This document shows positions 1-9,008 of a stretch of 34,895 nucleotides of DNA, piece by piece (position 1 is the stretch's first letter; the number at the start of each line of letters is the position of its first letter). The notes under the pieces were generated by a model, which was given only the letters and a program-made list of their open reading frames with translations, was not told the DNA's origin and searched no databases. Source of the DNA: Shimia litoralis (GTDB lineage: Bacteria; Pseudomonadota; Alphaproteobacteria; Rhodobacterales; Rhodobacteraceae); the NCBI RefSeq assembly GCF_005518135.1, contig NZ_SULI01000027.1, forward strand, positions 1-34,895. The letters run 5' to 3'. The translations under genes were made by a program, and so were the position numbers.

Positions 1-64
1 TGAACATAAACCAGATGCATCTTAGCCAAGCCGCAAACCTGTCCTAAAAAGCAGGACCACTTCA
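1..64 (-). mobile_element. End of a probable insertion sequence (left boundary)
   Basis: Bases 24-64 (41 nt) are the exact reverse complement of 34855-34895 at the other end of the window. Read on the minus strand the element begins TGAAGTGGTCC with an internal GTCCT/AGGAC inverted pair. A 5'-TG terminus is usual for IS3-family elements. Bases 1-23 continue the element inward with no counterpart left in the window. The element starts exactly where the VWA reading frame loses family similarity, and the base just outside differs at the two copies (G versus A), which places the boundary at the T. No transposase coding sequence is long enough to recognise, so the family assignment is a guess; the repeat itself is certain. 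Confidence 0.65.
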
Positions 65-225
65 CCCCACATCGAACCAGAAGCGTCAAAGACAAGCATA
101 AGATCAGGTCTCGGTTCGTCTTGAGCATAAGCAGCGTGCCCTAAGAATGTACTCGCCGTGGTAGAAATAATTACCCAAATTGCCCGAGCGGTTTTGCCGT
201 ACATTTCGTGATGTCTCCAGTTCAT
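65..225 (-). CDS. VWA-domain secreted protein, N-terminal fragment cut by insertion element
   Basis: ATG at 225 opens a frame with an N-terminal signal peptide (hydrophobic stretch about residues 14-34, ending near AYA) followed by a beta strand and the MIDAS motif D-A-S-G-S that begins a von Willebrand factor type A domain. VWA domains bind divalent metal and mediate protein-protein contacts; the full protein would be exported. Only about 53 native residues remain before the repeat at 64; the frame then reads a few element-encoded residues to a stop near base 22. The rest of the gene is either beyond the element, outside this window, or lost. The product is almost certainly non-functional as it stands. 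Confidence 0.7.
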
Positions 226-283
226 TTGGCAACAGAACTAGGACGTGCAGAAAACGGGGTCATACCCTAATTGGTGTATAATC

Positions 284-1999
284 TCATCGATGTTGATCTA
301 CGACCTTGATTATGTGGTTTAGGATGAACTCTGTTTGTTGATAAATCAGAAGGTCGGCGGCTTTCTCAACGGGAACAACCGTGACGTTCTGATTGCGCCT
401 TTCGAGATCTTGGTATTCGTTCAGATCAAATAGCCCATCTTCGGTCGGGACAAGGCTGCACATGGAAATGGCCAAACGGTCAATGGCGCCATCAATGGGT
501 GCATGAAACATTTGCATGTCCCGCACAAAGGTACGTGTGCCCTGAACGGCCAAATGTGCGCATGCGTCGCGCACGAGTGTCGCAGTTTCAGGACTACGAC
601 AGATTTGAATATCAAGCGGTGTCGAAGCGTGGGCGCGTTCCAAATACCAATCCACCCCATGTTTTTGCATCATTCGGAAGCCAAGTTTTGCAATCAACTC
701 CAAAATCTCTGGGGCATACTTACCCAGACGCAATAGGGTCGCTTGCGGCACAGGTAGTTTTTTGAATGCTGCGCGATTCAAACAACCGTTGAATCCGACT
801 GACACCACAGCACAAAATTGGTCAGGGTTTAGATCTTGTTCCGCCAAAATCGGTATGATGCCATCAGAGAGCCCAACGCCTACACAATTGTGAACCCCTG
901 CTGCCTTCATAAACTCGTTCAAAAGAACACGGTTGTCATCGAGCGGTGACATATTTCCGTGCATGGAAGAATTACCATACCCCGGGCGGGACGGGATAAG
1001 CAGCTTTATCCGAGCTTTGGACAAAAGGACTTCAGCTTGCGCAGGAAGCAAATACCCCATGGCCATACCGCGTAAGAATATCACAGGGGTGCCCTTGGGA
1101 TCACCCATCCAGGTCCAAGCGATCTTACGCCCCTCTGGCGTCACGATGATCTTTTCACGATCTAACGGGTCCCGCCATGTCGACCTGAGCCCTCTTGTTT
1201 CTAGCAACTGTCGGCTTGCAACCATTGCAAACAGTCGGATCAAGTCCGCTTGCGAAGAGGCGCCGGTCTTGAACAGGATTGTTTTCATTTGCGTCCGAAC
1301 CGTGTGTCGCGACACGCCACGTTTTTCTGCGACGGTGCTTAGATCACATAGCTGAAAAAACTGACGCCCAACCTCGACCTCGGCATCAGTCAAATCGAAC
1401 GCTTGTTTCAGTCTATTTGATGTTGCAGGCGACCAGGCCAGTTCTAGGGTCCGAATGGCGATATAGGGCTTGGGTTGGTTTGGAAGCCAGATCAGAAAAA
1501 TCTCAGCGTGAAAGGATGCATCGTCTTTCCTGTGATCAACAATATGAATCACAGATTGCGCAGCGTTGCCCCTTTGATTGGCGGCCCTTACGACCGCATC
1601 AAACGCTTTGCGCGAAGCCGGATCTACACGATCTTCACAAAAAAACGCGCCAGAGTTCGTTCCGAAGCTATCGATCCCTTCAACATTGATTGATGCAACA
1701 CGCAAATCGGGGCTGAGAACGACGGCTGGACCGGCCACTTCGGACACGATCCGTTCTAGGGGGTCGCTATGATCGCTGATATCCAGCCGGTCTAAGGTGT
1801 CACCAGCTGCGTCCAATTGCGCAATAAAGGCACTGGCAAATTTATGGCCCCAGTTTTCATCAATACTCTCAACTGTGTTCAGTTTTTGGTTCCAATTGAT
1901 GATCAGCTTGTCAAAGGCATCTTGGTCGACAATAGACCGGAACGTGTCAGAGACAATTTCAAGATCAAGACTGCTAACAACGTTTTCGCTATCTTCCAT
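284..1999 (-). CDS. LuxR-type HTH regulator fused to a C-terminal alpha/beta-hydrolase-like domain
   Basis: About 571 residues. The N-terminal 190 residues contain a PAS-like stretch (VVLSPDLRVASIN). A LuxR/GerE DNA-binding domain follows at about 201-258, with recognition helix VSRHTVRTQMKTIL. The C-terminal half resembles an alpha/beta hydrolase: strand-loop VIFLRG, then nucleophile elbow G-L-S-D-G with Ser near 378. The position where this family usually has the catalytic His (G-H before LLxYQQ) reads A-D, so the triad looks broken and the domain may only sense a ligand. I chose ATG 1999 because AGGA lies five bases upstream; ATG 2020 in the same frame is possible but lacks a good ribosome site. 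Its target genes are not evident. The gene stands alone. Confidence 0.8.
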   Translation of the reverse strand: MEDSENVVSSLDLEIVSDTFRSIVDQDAFDKLIINWNQKLNTVESIDENWGHKFASAFIAQLDAAGDTLDRLDISDHSDPLERIVSEVAGPAVVLSPDLRVASINVEGIDSFGTNSGAFFCEDRVDPASRKAFDAVVRAANQRGNAAQSVIHIVDHRKDDASFHAEIFLIWLPNQPKPYIAIRTLELAWSPATSNRLKQAFDLTDAEVEVGRQFFQLCDLSTVAEKRGVSRHTVRTQMKTILFKTGASSQADLIRLFAMVASRQLLETRGLRSTWRDPLDREKIIVTPEGRKIAWTWMGDPKGTPVIFLRGMAMGYLLPAQAEVLLSKARIKLLIPSRPGYGNSSMHGNMSPLDDNRVLLNEFMKAAGVHNCVGVGLSDGIIPILAEQDLNPDQFCAVVSVGFNGCLNRAAFKKLPVPQATLLRLGKYAPEILELIAKLGFRMMQKHGVDWYLERAHASTPLDIQICRSPETATLVRDACAHLAVQGTRTFVRDMQMFHAPIDGAIDRLAISMCSLVPTEDGLFDLNEYQDLERRNQNVTVVPVEKAADLLIYQQTEFILNHIIKVVDQHR

Positions 2000-2230
2000 T
2001 ATTTTCCTGTCATCAATCATTTGAAAGTAGCCGTTTAATTCATTCCGTGAAATTGCGCATAGATTAACCTAGACCCGACAAAAGCCAAAGAGAAGCTGGA
2101 CGCAAAAGAAAATGGCATGGTCGATCGGCCGGTTTTCCGCCGCAAGGCAGCGCAAACGTCTTGGTATTCGCTGCAATTTCCGCATTGCCTGCGCGCGCAA
2201 CATGATAGTCCGAGGGATCGGAGGACAGTC

Positions 2231-2674
2231 ATGGAAACAGCAAACTTACTCGCCATTCGCGCGCTTCGCCCAGCCTGGAACAAAGGTCGCATCGTCGGTC
2301 AAAAACGCCCCCTAAAGCCGGTCCGGTTCGAGATTTCGGCAGGCACACGTTCATTCGTCGCGAAGTGGATGGAAGACCCAATGATGGTCGGTTCCGAGTA
2401 TCTTTGGCCGGGTCGATTTCACGAGCGTTTGCATATCTCGACGCGGCAATATGCACGGATTGTCAGGGACTGGGTTTCGTCGATTGGTTTGGAAGCGACA
2501 GCTTACGGTACCCATTCTATGCGGCGCACGAAGGTGACCCAGATCTATAAAAAAACCGGCAACCTGCGTGCCGTTCAACTGCTTTTGGGACTCACGAAAA
2601 TGGACAGCACTGTAAGATACTTGGGTGTTGAACTCGAAGATGCATTGGCAATCTCTGAGACTATTGAAATTTAA
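2231..2674 (+). pseudogene. Tyrosine recombinase/integrase, degenerate (internal in-frame deletion)
   Basis: The frame from ATG 2231 (GGAGGA six bases upstream) encodes 147 residues of a small tyrosine-recombinase family whose members, from memory, run to about 205. The start (LLAIRALRPAWNKG) and the C-terminal half are intact: STRQYARIVRDW, the catalytic box THSMRRTK (H-x-x-R), and the nucleophile VRYLGV. About 60 residues are missing between KRPLK and PVRFEI (junction near 2315-2320), which would have held the first catalytic Arg. The usual LLLGHTKM reads LLLGLTKM, losing a second conserved His. A frame extends upstream to 2117 without family similarity. The product could not cleave DNA by the normal mechanism. 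It is a relic of a mobile element; no attachment repeats were found nearby. Confidence 0.8.
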
Positions 2675-2802
2675 GACACTTGGGCCGCTGTTGCAGGCGG
2701 CCCAATGCGGGCTGTGGCTGGGGTTTTAGAATGCCGCGCTTAGCAAACGTTGCGGGCAATGGAATTGTCTGCCATCTTGCTTTGAGAAGTTGGAAGGGTG
2801 GT

Positions 2803-3198
2803 ATGTTGGTTACCAAAAGCAATGCAAAGGCAGGACGACATACGATTACGCCTTACTTTACGGTCGAATCTGCGGATCTATTGATTGATTTTCTGACCGC
2901 AGCATTTGGCGCAACATTGATCAAAGAAAACAGATACAGCAACAACCGCATCCAGCACGCCCGATTGCTGATCGGCGACTCCCTGATTATGCTGAACCAA
3001 AGCACAGACAACTACCCACCGAACATGTCTCAGATGCACATCGTCGTGGAGGATACAGACCAAACCTACCAGCTCGCACTCCAACTCGGTGCGACCAGTC
3101 TGATGGAGCCAAACCTCCGACCCTATGGAGAGCGAATGGCGGGTATCAAGGATCCATGTGGGAATGTATGGTGGATCGCATCACCACACATTTATTAG
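2803..3198 (+). CDS. VOC superfamily (glyoxalase/PhnB-like) protein
   Basis: 131 residues. One vicinal-oxygen-chelate domain: ITPYFTVESADLLIDFLTAAFGA near the N terminus is the typical beta-alpha opening, HARLLIGDSLIML the central strand pair with a candidate metal-ligand His, and the C-terminal YGERMAGIKDPCGNVWWIA is the characteristic closing motif of PhnB-like proteins. Such proteins are cytosolic dimers; substrates range from methylglyoxal adducts to antibiotics, and this one cannot be specified. ATG 2803 follows GAAGGGTGGT. The frame is open upstream to 2680 but that part looks non-coding. It lies between a decayed integrase and a convergent AraC gene, so it has no informative partner. 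Confidence 0.85.
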   Translation: MLVTKSNAKAGRHTITPYFTVESADLLIDFLTAAFGATLIKENRYSNNRIQHARLLIGDSLIMLNQSTDNYPPNMSQMHIVVEDTDQTYQLALQLGATSLMEPNLRPYGERMAGIKDPCGNVWWIASPHIY

Positions 3199-3290
3199 GA
3201 AACTCGGCCCTTTGGGGCGTTCGGGTGACCGGTCGAGAATGTCTGCTTGGACGCTTCCGTTGAGTATTTGAACAAGGTCGCTCTGGGCAA

Positions 3291-4172
3291 TCAGATTCTG
3301 AGGCTGTCTCGCGTGGCGCTGGGTGTTTCGCCATAAATTCGTGAATACTCTTGAGAAAAGCGTCCGTGGTGCCAAAGCCCCTGAGAAGTGGCCAATTCAC
3401 CTATGGAAATTGCGTGATGTTTTTCCTGTTTGAGCATTGCGTGGACGCGCGACAATCTCAGTGATCTTAGAAAAACCTGTGGCGTCACCGAAAATCGATC
3501 CCGAAAGACATATTGCAGTGTGCGATCGCTGACGTTTGATATTTTCCTAAGATCCTGCACGCTGACTTCGGCAAGATCTGCCCCATCCAGAAACTCTAAG
3601 CAGATATGTATGGCACGGTCACGAGCCGAGATGCTGTGTGAACTCGAGGCCCGGGTTTGCGATTGAGCAACCCAAGATCGGATCAAGTGTTCCAAATGAG
3701 GAAGTGTGGCGGGGCTCAACCCCCGATTTGGCGCCTCGCGGTAGGCGTTCAGAAACGCCCTCATATCAACCATTTGTGTCGCGGCGACTTTGATCGTTTC
3801 GGGCAATGCCTGAAGCTCGGGACACGTAAGTTTCAGGGATTCGCAGGTGGCGAGGATCGCGTGCCACGGGATAGAAATGGTCTGAATATCGAAGTCAGGG
3901 CTATTGATGCATCGAATTTCGCTTCCGGGTTTGTAAACCAGTACTTCGTTTTCGTCCGTGTCCAGAGATCGCCACCACATTTTGCCGGTATTCGAGCCTT
4001 TGAACACAAAGGTCACGGCATCCGGCGGTGCAGTGCCATACTGATCAACGCAAGTGTTTAAAGCGCAGTATCCATAGCTGAAATCTCGGTCATGAATCTG
4101 CATCAGCCTTCCAGCAGATTTGTCCCCGGCCTTGGCCGACAAGGGGCGCAAGTCCAAATCCCACAGGCGCAC
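3291..4172 (-). CDS. AraC-family transcriptional regulator
   Basis: 293 residues with a cupin-like N-terminal sensor region (about 1-180) and a C-terminal AraC double-HTH domain: VSVQDLRKISNVSDRTLQYVFRDRFSVTPQVFLRSLRL is the first half, and the second ends in LWHHGRFSQEYSRIYGETPS, the typical G-x-F-x2-x-Y-x2-xGxTPS signature. The start is GTG 4172; no ATG exists between it and the upstream in-frame stop. It is transcribed divergently from the sulfatase gene, with under 90 bases between the two starts, so control of the sulfatase is the simplest inference. Effector unknown. Confidence 0.85.
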   Translation of the reverse strand: MRLWDLDLRPLSAKAGDKSAGRLMQIHDRDFSYGYCALNTCVDQYGTAPPDAVTFVFKGSNTGKMWWRSLDTDENEVLVYKPGSEIRCINSPDFDIQTISIPWHAILATCESLKLTCPELQALPETIKVAATQMVDMRAFLNAYREAPNRGLSPATLPHLEHLIRSWVAQSQTRASSSHSISARDRAIHICLEFLDGADLAEVSVQDLRKISNVSDRTLQYVFRDRFSVTPQVFLRSLRLSRVHAMLKQEKHHAISIGELATSQGLWHHGRFSQEYSRIYGETPSATRDSLRI

Positions 4173-4258
4173 TTGTTCGCAAAGCGTTTCAATCTCAGCG
4201 AATGTGGCATCAAGGACTAAGACTGAGAGAGATCATGAGTCTTTCTCGGAGGTGGCAA

Positions 4259-5920
4259 ATGCTACATCGTAATAAACTGAGGCAGGGTATGCTGGGCTTG
4301 GCCTTGACGTTCCCTTTTGCTGCAACTGCCGAAAATGGCATCGTACACGACGCCGAATACTACATCCTCGAAGCCCAACACGGTGAAGTCTGGGCTTCTG
4401 ATGATCAAACCGTGGATGCCAGACTGGCAGAGTTTCGGGAAAGAAACGGCGGCAAGCCGCCAAACATCCTTTACGTTCTTGTGGATGATCTTTCATTCGG
4501 GGAAATGGGTATTCCCGAGATGAATTATATTCGTGGATCTCAAACGCCCCGTATCAACGCCTTTGCCGACGAAGGTCTGTCCTTGATGCGGATGTACACA
4601 GAACCTTCTTGTACGCCATCCCGCGTGGCCCTGATGACAGGCCGCCATCCGGTGCGTAACGGGCTTGGCGAGGTGAAAGCCACAGTGGCAGGTGAAGGTC
4701 TTGCAACCGAAGAAGTGACCGTGGCCGAAGTCTTGTCAGATAATGGCTACAACACGGTGCATATCGGCAAATGGCACATGGGCGATATCGAGCAAAGCTA
4801 TCCCCACAATCAGGGTTTTGACTATGCCTCTTTCCCCATTCATCAACAAGTTCTGCTGGGGTTCATGACGCCTGAATCGGATGCCTCTCAGGCCATGCAA
4901 GGCTGGCTTCCGGGATCCAGCAATGATCCGTTTGCCTTGGATGCCACATTCAAGCCGGATGGTCTTGTGTATTCTATGGAAGGCACCAGAGGCGAATTGG
5001 CGCGTGAGGTTGATTTCGAAGCAGGTGAGCGTTGGACGCAGGCGCATTACGACGCCATGCATCAAAAATACCAAACCGAGACGATCGAACAATTGCAACG
5101 GCTGTCCGCAGAGGACAAACCGTTCTTTCTCCAGTACTGGCCTTTGATTCCGCTAGAGTTTGATCGCACACGGTTTGACACTATTGAGACGGCCAACGGC
5201 GGCACCGGTGTTGAAAGCCTGAAGCAGCTGGACAAATGGTTCGGCGACATCATCGACGAAGTTGACCGTCTTGGTATTGCTGAAAACACACTGGTTGTTT
5301 TGATGGCAGACAACGGGCGTTTTCGCCAGTTTGACAGCACGTTGGGCTTTAGCCAAACCATCTACAGAGGCGGCAAGGTTGATACCTCTGAGGGGGCCAT
5401 TCGTGTGAACGCTTTTGCGCGGTGGCCGGGCATGATCGCCGAGGATACACTTGCAGGTGACATGATCCACATCTCTGATCTGTTCACGACCTTTGCGCGT
5501 ATTGGCGGTGCGAAGGACAGTATCTCCACAGATCGCATTATCGACGGTCTGGACCAATCCGCTCTGTTGCTCGAGGGTGAAGGTCCCGGGCGGAGGGATT
5601 ATGTCTTTGTTTACGGCACTGACAACCTTGCCGCGGTGGTCAAACAGAAGTTTAAATTGGAACTCCCCGCGCCGGGCCTCCCCGGTGTGTCGGCCAAGGT
5701 CTATGATCTATACCGCGATCCAGGAGAGCAATCACCATTGACAGAAATCGCCCTGTGGGCCAGCGCCAGCTATCAGGATATCATCGAACGTCACATGTTG
5801 GCTGCGCAGGCACACCCGCATTCAGATGTGGGGCGTGGGCACCCATATAGTGGCATTGAAAACCTCAGACCGGAAAGCAAAACGATGGTTGAAAACTTTA
5901 TGAGCTGGCAAAAGAACTAA
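4259..5920 (+). CDS. Periplasmic arylsulfatase (type I, formylglycine-dependent)
   Basis: 553 residues. A signal peptide ends near residue 24 (AATA). The alkaline-phosphatase-like sulfatase fold opens with NILYVLVDDLSFGEMG (metal-binding D-D), then the formylglycine signature C-T-P-S-R at about 118-122 within TEPSCTPSRVALMTGRHP, and HIGKWHMGD and LMADNG, which carry further metal and substrate residues. The enzyme would hydrolyse sulfate esters in the periplasm after conversion of Cys118 by a formylglycine-generating enzyme not encoded here. I chose ATG 4259 because GGAGG lies six bases upstream; ATGs at 4202 and 4235 would give a longer pre-signal region. Substrate unknown. The divergent AraC gene is the likely regulator. 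Confidence 0.88.
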   Translation: MLHRNKLRQGMLGLALTFPFAATAENGIVHDAEYYILEAQHGEVWASDDQTVDARLAEFRERNGGKPPNILYVLVDDLSFGEMGIPEMNYIRGSQTPRINAFADEGLSLMRMYTEPSCTPSRVALMTGRHPVRNGLGEVKATVAGEGLATEEVTVAEVLSDNGYNTVHIGKWHMGDIEQSYPHNQGFDYASFPIHQQVLLGFMTPESDASQAMQGWLPGSSNDPFALDATFKPDGLVYSMEGTRGELAREVDFEAGERWTQAHYDAMHQKYQTETIEQLQRLSAEDKPFFLQYWPLIPLEFDRTRFDTIETANGGTGVESLKQLDKWFGDIIDEVDRLGIAENTLVVLMADNGRFRQFDSTLGFSQTIYRGGKVDTSEGAIRVNAFARWPGMIAEDTLAGDMIHISDLFTTFARIGGAKDSISTDRIIDGLDQSALLLEGEGPGRRDYVFVYGTDNLAAVVKQKFKLELPAPGLPGVSAKVYDLYRDPGEQSPLTEIALWASASYQDIIERHMLAAQAHPHSDVGRGHPYSGIENLRPESKTMVENFMSWQKN

Positions 5921-6043
5921 CCTAAACCAGCTCGCAATTTTATCATTCGCTCTCCGGCTTCAGTTCGAAGGTGGAGGGCGGAACTCATTCGTAAAGCAGA
6001 CCTTGGAGCAGATCGCAGCAAAAGATTGCTCTCCGCCACTCAG

Positions 6044-6289
6044 CTAGCCGCCTTTCAATTTCTGAAGCAAAAACACTTCACTATCGTCCCGAATGGGTTC
6101 ATGGCGGCCCGCTACGATAATTTGCCCATCCACAGAGATCGACACGCCCGCGTCAAGAACGGGGCGCAGCGCGGGATAGTCGGCCTTGATGGCGTCAAAC
6201 ACCTCTCCGACCGTTTTGGCTTGGACGTGAATTGTGTCCCGACCTTCGACAAACCGCCGAAGGCCGGACCAAAGATGTACCTCAACCAT
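6044..6289 (-). CDS. MoaD/ThiS-family sulfur carrier protein in molybdenum hydroxylase operon
   Basis: 81 residues with a ubiquitin-like beta-grasp pattern: VEVHLWSGLRRFVEG, the helix TVGEVFDAIKADYPALRPVL, the strand VSVDGQIIV, and a C-terminal KGG ending exactly at the stop. A terminal Gly-Gly is what MoaD and ThiS need for adenylation and thiocarboxylation. The ATG at 6289 overlaps the last eight bases of the Mo-subunit gene, implying coupled translation. A dedicated carrier could supply sulfur for molybdopterin synthesis or for the terminal sulfido ligand of the hydroxylase; which one is inference. A longer frame to 6463 in this phase is only antisense-phase readthrough of the upstream gene. 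Confidence 0.8.
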   Translation of the reverse strand: MVEVHLWSGLRRFVEGRDTIHVQAKTVGEVFDAIKADYPALRPVLDAGVSISVDGQIIVAGRHEPIRDDSEVFLLQKLKGG

Positions 6290-8528
6290 CTGACTTTGAC
6301 TGAAGCGCTGCCAAGATTTTGGGCGGCGACAATGGCAACCCACGCAAACGGACACCTGTTGCGGCAGCCACAGCATTTGCCAGTGCCGGAAGTGGCGGGG
6401 TAATGCCGGTTTCGCCAACGCCGCGCACCCCATACGGATGCCCGGGATTGGGGACTTCGACAATGACCGTGTCGATCATTGGCAAATCCGAAGCGACAGG
6501 AATACGATAATCAAGGAAAACCGTATTTTGCAGGCGGCCGTCTGACCCATAGATATATTCTTCGTTCAATGCCCAACCGATGCCTTGCGCGGCACCGCCC
6601 TGAAACTGGCCTTCGACATAGGCAGGATGGATGGCTTTGCCGGCATCCTGAACGACCGTATAGCGCACGACTGAGGTGTGCCCGGTCTCTTTGTCGACCT
6701 CGACATCCACAATATGGGTGCCAAAGCTGCCGCCGTGACCATTTGGGGTCGCCTCGAAATGCCCGGAAATTGGCCCGCCAGTGCTCCCCATCTCAGCAGC
6801 GATCTCGCCAATGCTCAGCGGAGGAAACTCTCCGGCATTTGGGCCCGAAGGTTTGGCGCATCCATCTTCCCAGACGACGGCATCTGCATCGATGCCCCAT
6901 TTGTCTGCAGCCCGCTTGCACAGCTTGGTAATGGCTTCGCGTGCGGCTTGAATTGTCGCCAACCCGGTCGCATAGGTGGCGCGGCTGCCGTGGGTCGGTT
7001 CGTTGACCCCCAAAGCTCCGGTATCCACAACGTTCACGCGCACGTTTTCATAGGGAATGCCCAATGTCTCTGCCGCCATCAACGCCATGGATGCGCGTGA
7101 CCCACCAATATCCGGCGTTCCAACGCTGACTTGCGCAGTGCCATCCTCGGAAATAGCAAGAGAAACAGAGGTTTCCCCGCCCCAGTTCATCCAGTATCCG
7201 CTGGCAACACCCCTGCCCTGATTGTCTTTGAGCGGCGCTTGATAATGGGGATGTGCCTTGGCGGCCTCCAGAGTTTCAACCAACCCAATACGCGGATAGG
7301 TCGGCCCATAGCTGGCTTTGGTGCCCTCTTTGGCGGCGTTTTTCAGCCGCACATCAAGCGGGTCCAAGTTCAGTTCACGGCACAGTTCATCAATCATGCT
7401 TTCGGCGGCAAATGCCCCCATCGGCGCCCCTGGTGCACGATATGCCGCCTGTTTTGGGCGGTTAGACATCACATCAAATCCGACATGATGGACATTTGCA
7501 ACGTCATAGCAGGCAAATGCACACATGGTTGTGGTTTCAATCGGTGCCTGCGGAAAGGCCCCTCCCTGAAGTCGGAAAACACCGCTTGCCGCAGTGATCC
7601 GCCCGTCTTTGGTCATCCCCATCTTGATATCCATTGACGCCGACGCCGTCGGCCCCGTGGCGCGCAGCACATCTGAACGGGACATCACAATCTTGACCGG
7701 ACGATTGGCCTTGCGCGACAGAGCCAAAGCAACGGGGTCAATAAACACGGTGGTTTTTCCGCCAAATCCACCCCCGATTTCCGATGCCGTCACCCGAAGG
7801 TTGGCCGTTTCAATCCCCAGCAAACTTGCGCACATACGGCGCACAAACCAATGGCCTTGGGTACAACACCACAGCTCGCCGCGTCCGTCGGCACCCATTT
7901 GCGCCAAACACGCATGAGGCTCGATATACCCCTGATGCACCGCTTCGGTCGTATAAGACTTCTCAAGCACTAAATCGGCTTGCGCAAATCCGGCCTCAAC
8001 GTCCCCATGACCAAACTCTGTATGGCGCACCACATTCGGATGCATCCCTTCAGGCACGGAGTAATTGGCCGCCCCCTCGCGGATAACTGGGGCATCGGGT
8101 TTCATCGCTTCATCAACGTTGGTCACATGAGGCAGCACCTCATAGGTGACGTCGATCAGCTTGGCCGCATCGCGCGCCAAAAGCTGGGATGTCGCGGCCA
8201 CTGCCGCCACAGCATGCCCGTCATACAGGGCTTTGTCGCCTGCCATGACATTTTCCAAAAGATCCCAATCATCGCCCTCCAGATCCGAGGCGAAATCAGC
8301 CCGCGTGACAATGGCTTTGACGCCTTTCATGGCCATGGCTTTAGAGGCATCGATCTTGAGAATTTTGGCGTGTGCATGCGGCGAGCGCACAATCACACCA
8401 TGCAGCATGCCCGGCGCAAAGGTATCGGCCCCATACAATGCTTTGCCTGTCACCTTGTCCAAACCGTCAGGCCGGTTCGGGCGGGTGCCAATGTATTTGA
8501 ATTCGGTGGTTTTGCTATCCAGTGCCAT
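6282..8528 (-). CDS. Xanthine dehydrogenase-family hydroxylase, molybdenum-binding subunit
   Basis: 748 residues, the full size for the large subunit of three-part molybdenum hydroxylases. The N-terminal a/b hammerhead domain starts GKALYGADTFAPGMLHG. The Moco domain has the EIGGGFGGKT loop, AYRAPGAPMGAFAAESMIDE, and a C-terminal GVGETGITPP with the expected catalytic Glu near residue 706. The enzyme hydroxylates a carbon next to nitrogen or an aldehyde/aromatic carbon using water and passes electrons through the 2Fe-2S and FAD subunits. ATG 8528 shares a base with the stop of the 2Fe-2S gene (TAATG). The family includes xanthine, nicotinate, carbon monoxide, isoquinoline and 4-hydroxybenzoyl-CoA enzymes; sequence reading does not separate these here. 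Confidence 0.92.
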   Translation of the reverse strand: MALDSKTTEFKYIGTRPNRPDGLDKVTGKALYGADTFAPGMLHGVIVRSPHAHAKILKIDASKAMAMKGVKAIVTRADFASDLEGDDWDLLENVMAGDKALYDGHAVAAVAATSQLLARDAAKLIDVTYEVLPHVTNVDEAMKPDAPVIREGAANYSVPEGMHPNVVRHTEFGHGDVEAGFAQADLVLEKSYTTEAVHQGYIEPHACLAQMGADGRGELWCCTQGHWFVRRMCASLLGIETANLRVTASEIGGGFGGKTTVFIDPVALALSRKANRPVKIVMSRSDVLRATGPTASASMDIKMGMTKDGRITAASGVFRLQGGAFPQAPIETTTMCAFACYDVANVHHVGFDVMSNRPKQAAYRAPGAPMGAFAAESMIDELCRELNLDPLDVRLKNAAKEGTKASYGPTYPRIGLVETLEAAKAHPHYQAPLKDNQGRGVASGYWMNWGGETSVSLAISEDGTAQVSVGTPDIGGSRASMALMAAETLGIPYENVRVNVVDTGALGVNEPTHGSRATYATGLATIQAAREAITKLCKRAADKWGIDADAVVWEDGCAKPSGPNAGEFPPLSIGEIAAEMGSTGGPISGHFEATPNGHGGSFGTHIVDVEVDKETGHTSVVRYTVVQDAGKAIHPAYVEGQFQGGAAQGIGWALNEEYIYGSDGRLQNTVFLDYRIPVASDLPMIDTVIVEVPNPGHPYGVRGVGETGITPPLPALANAVAAATGVRLRGLPLSPPKILAALQSKSDG

Positions 8529-9007
8529 TATGATGCCTCTCTCAGATCAGCAGCCGTATCCATCACAGCGCGAATGATCTTGTCGTATCCGGTACAGCGA
8601 CACAGATTGCCAGCCAGCCAATATCGAACTTCGGTTTCGGTCGGATCTGGGTTCTTCTCAAGCAGGGCTTTGGTGGCGACCAAAATGCCCGGAGTACAAA
8701 TCCCGCATTGCAAAGCCGCATGTTCAATGAACTTTTGCTGCAGAGGATGCAATGTATCCCCATCGGCCATGCCTTCGATGGTGGTGATCTCTTTGCCTTG
8801 CGCTTCGACCCCCAACACCAGGCAAGAACAGACAAGCCGCCCATCAAGCGTCACAGAGCAAGCACCACAATCGCCCGTACCGCAGCCTTCTTTTGCCCCC
8901 GTCAGGCGCAATTCGTCGCGCAAACAATCCAGAAGCGTTTCACGCGGATCACACAGGAACTCTGCGTCGTCACCGTTCACCGTTGTTGTGATGTGAATTT
9001 TGGTCAT
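8528..9007 (-). CDS. Molybdenum hydroxylase, 2Fe-2S iron-sulfur subunit
   Basis: 159 residues. The N-terminal plant-type ferredoxin domain carries KEGCGTGDCGACSV followed by a fourth Cys in RLVCSC. The C-terminal all-helical domain carries QCGICTPG and NLCRCTGY, which bind the second 2Fe-2S cluster. These eight Cys are all present. The subunit relays electrons from the Mo centre to FAD. The true start is ATG 9007, one base after the FAD-subunit stop (TGAAATG); an upstream extension to 9109 is readthrough. The order FAD, 2Fe-2S, Mo matches CoxM-CoxS-CoxL-type operons. Confidence 0.92.
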   Translation of the reverse strand: MTKIHITTTVNGDDAEFLCDPRETLLDCLRDELRLTGAKEGCGTGDCGACSVTLDGRLVCSCLVLGVEAQGKEITTIEGMADGDTLHPLQQKFIEHAALQCGICTPGILVATKALLEKNPDPTETEVRYWLAGNLCRCTGYDKIIRAVMDTAADLREAS

Positions 9008-9008
9008 T

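Noticed and set aside
7980-8996. Long plus-strand open frame (338 codons) across the molybdenum hydroxylase genes
   Set aside because: It lies antisense to the Mo and 2Fe-2S subunits, whose motifs are clear; composition (many Cys, His, Arg) is that of a shadow frame.
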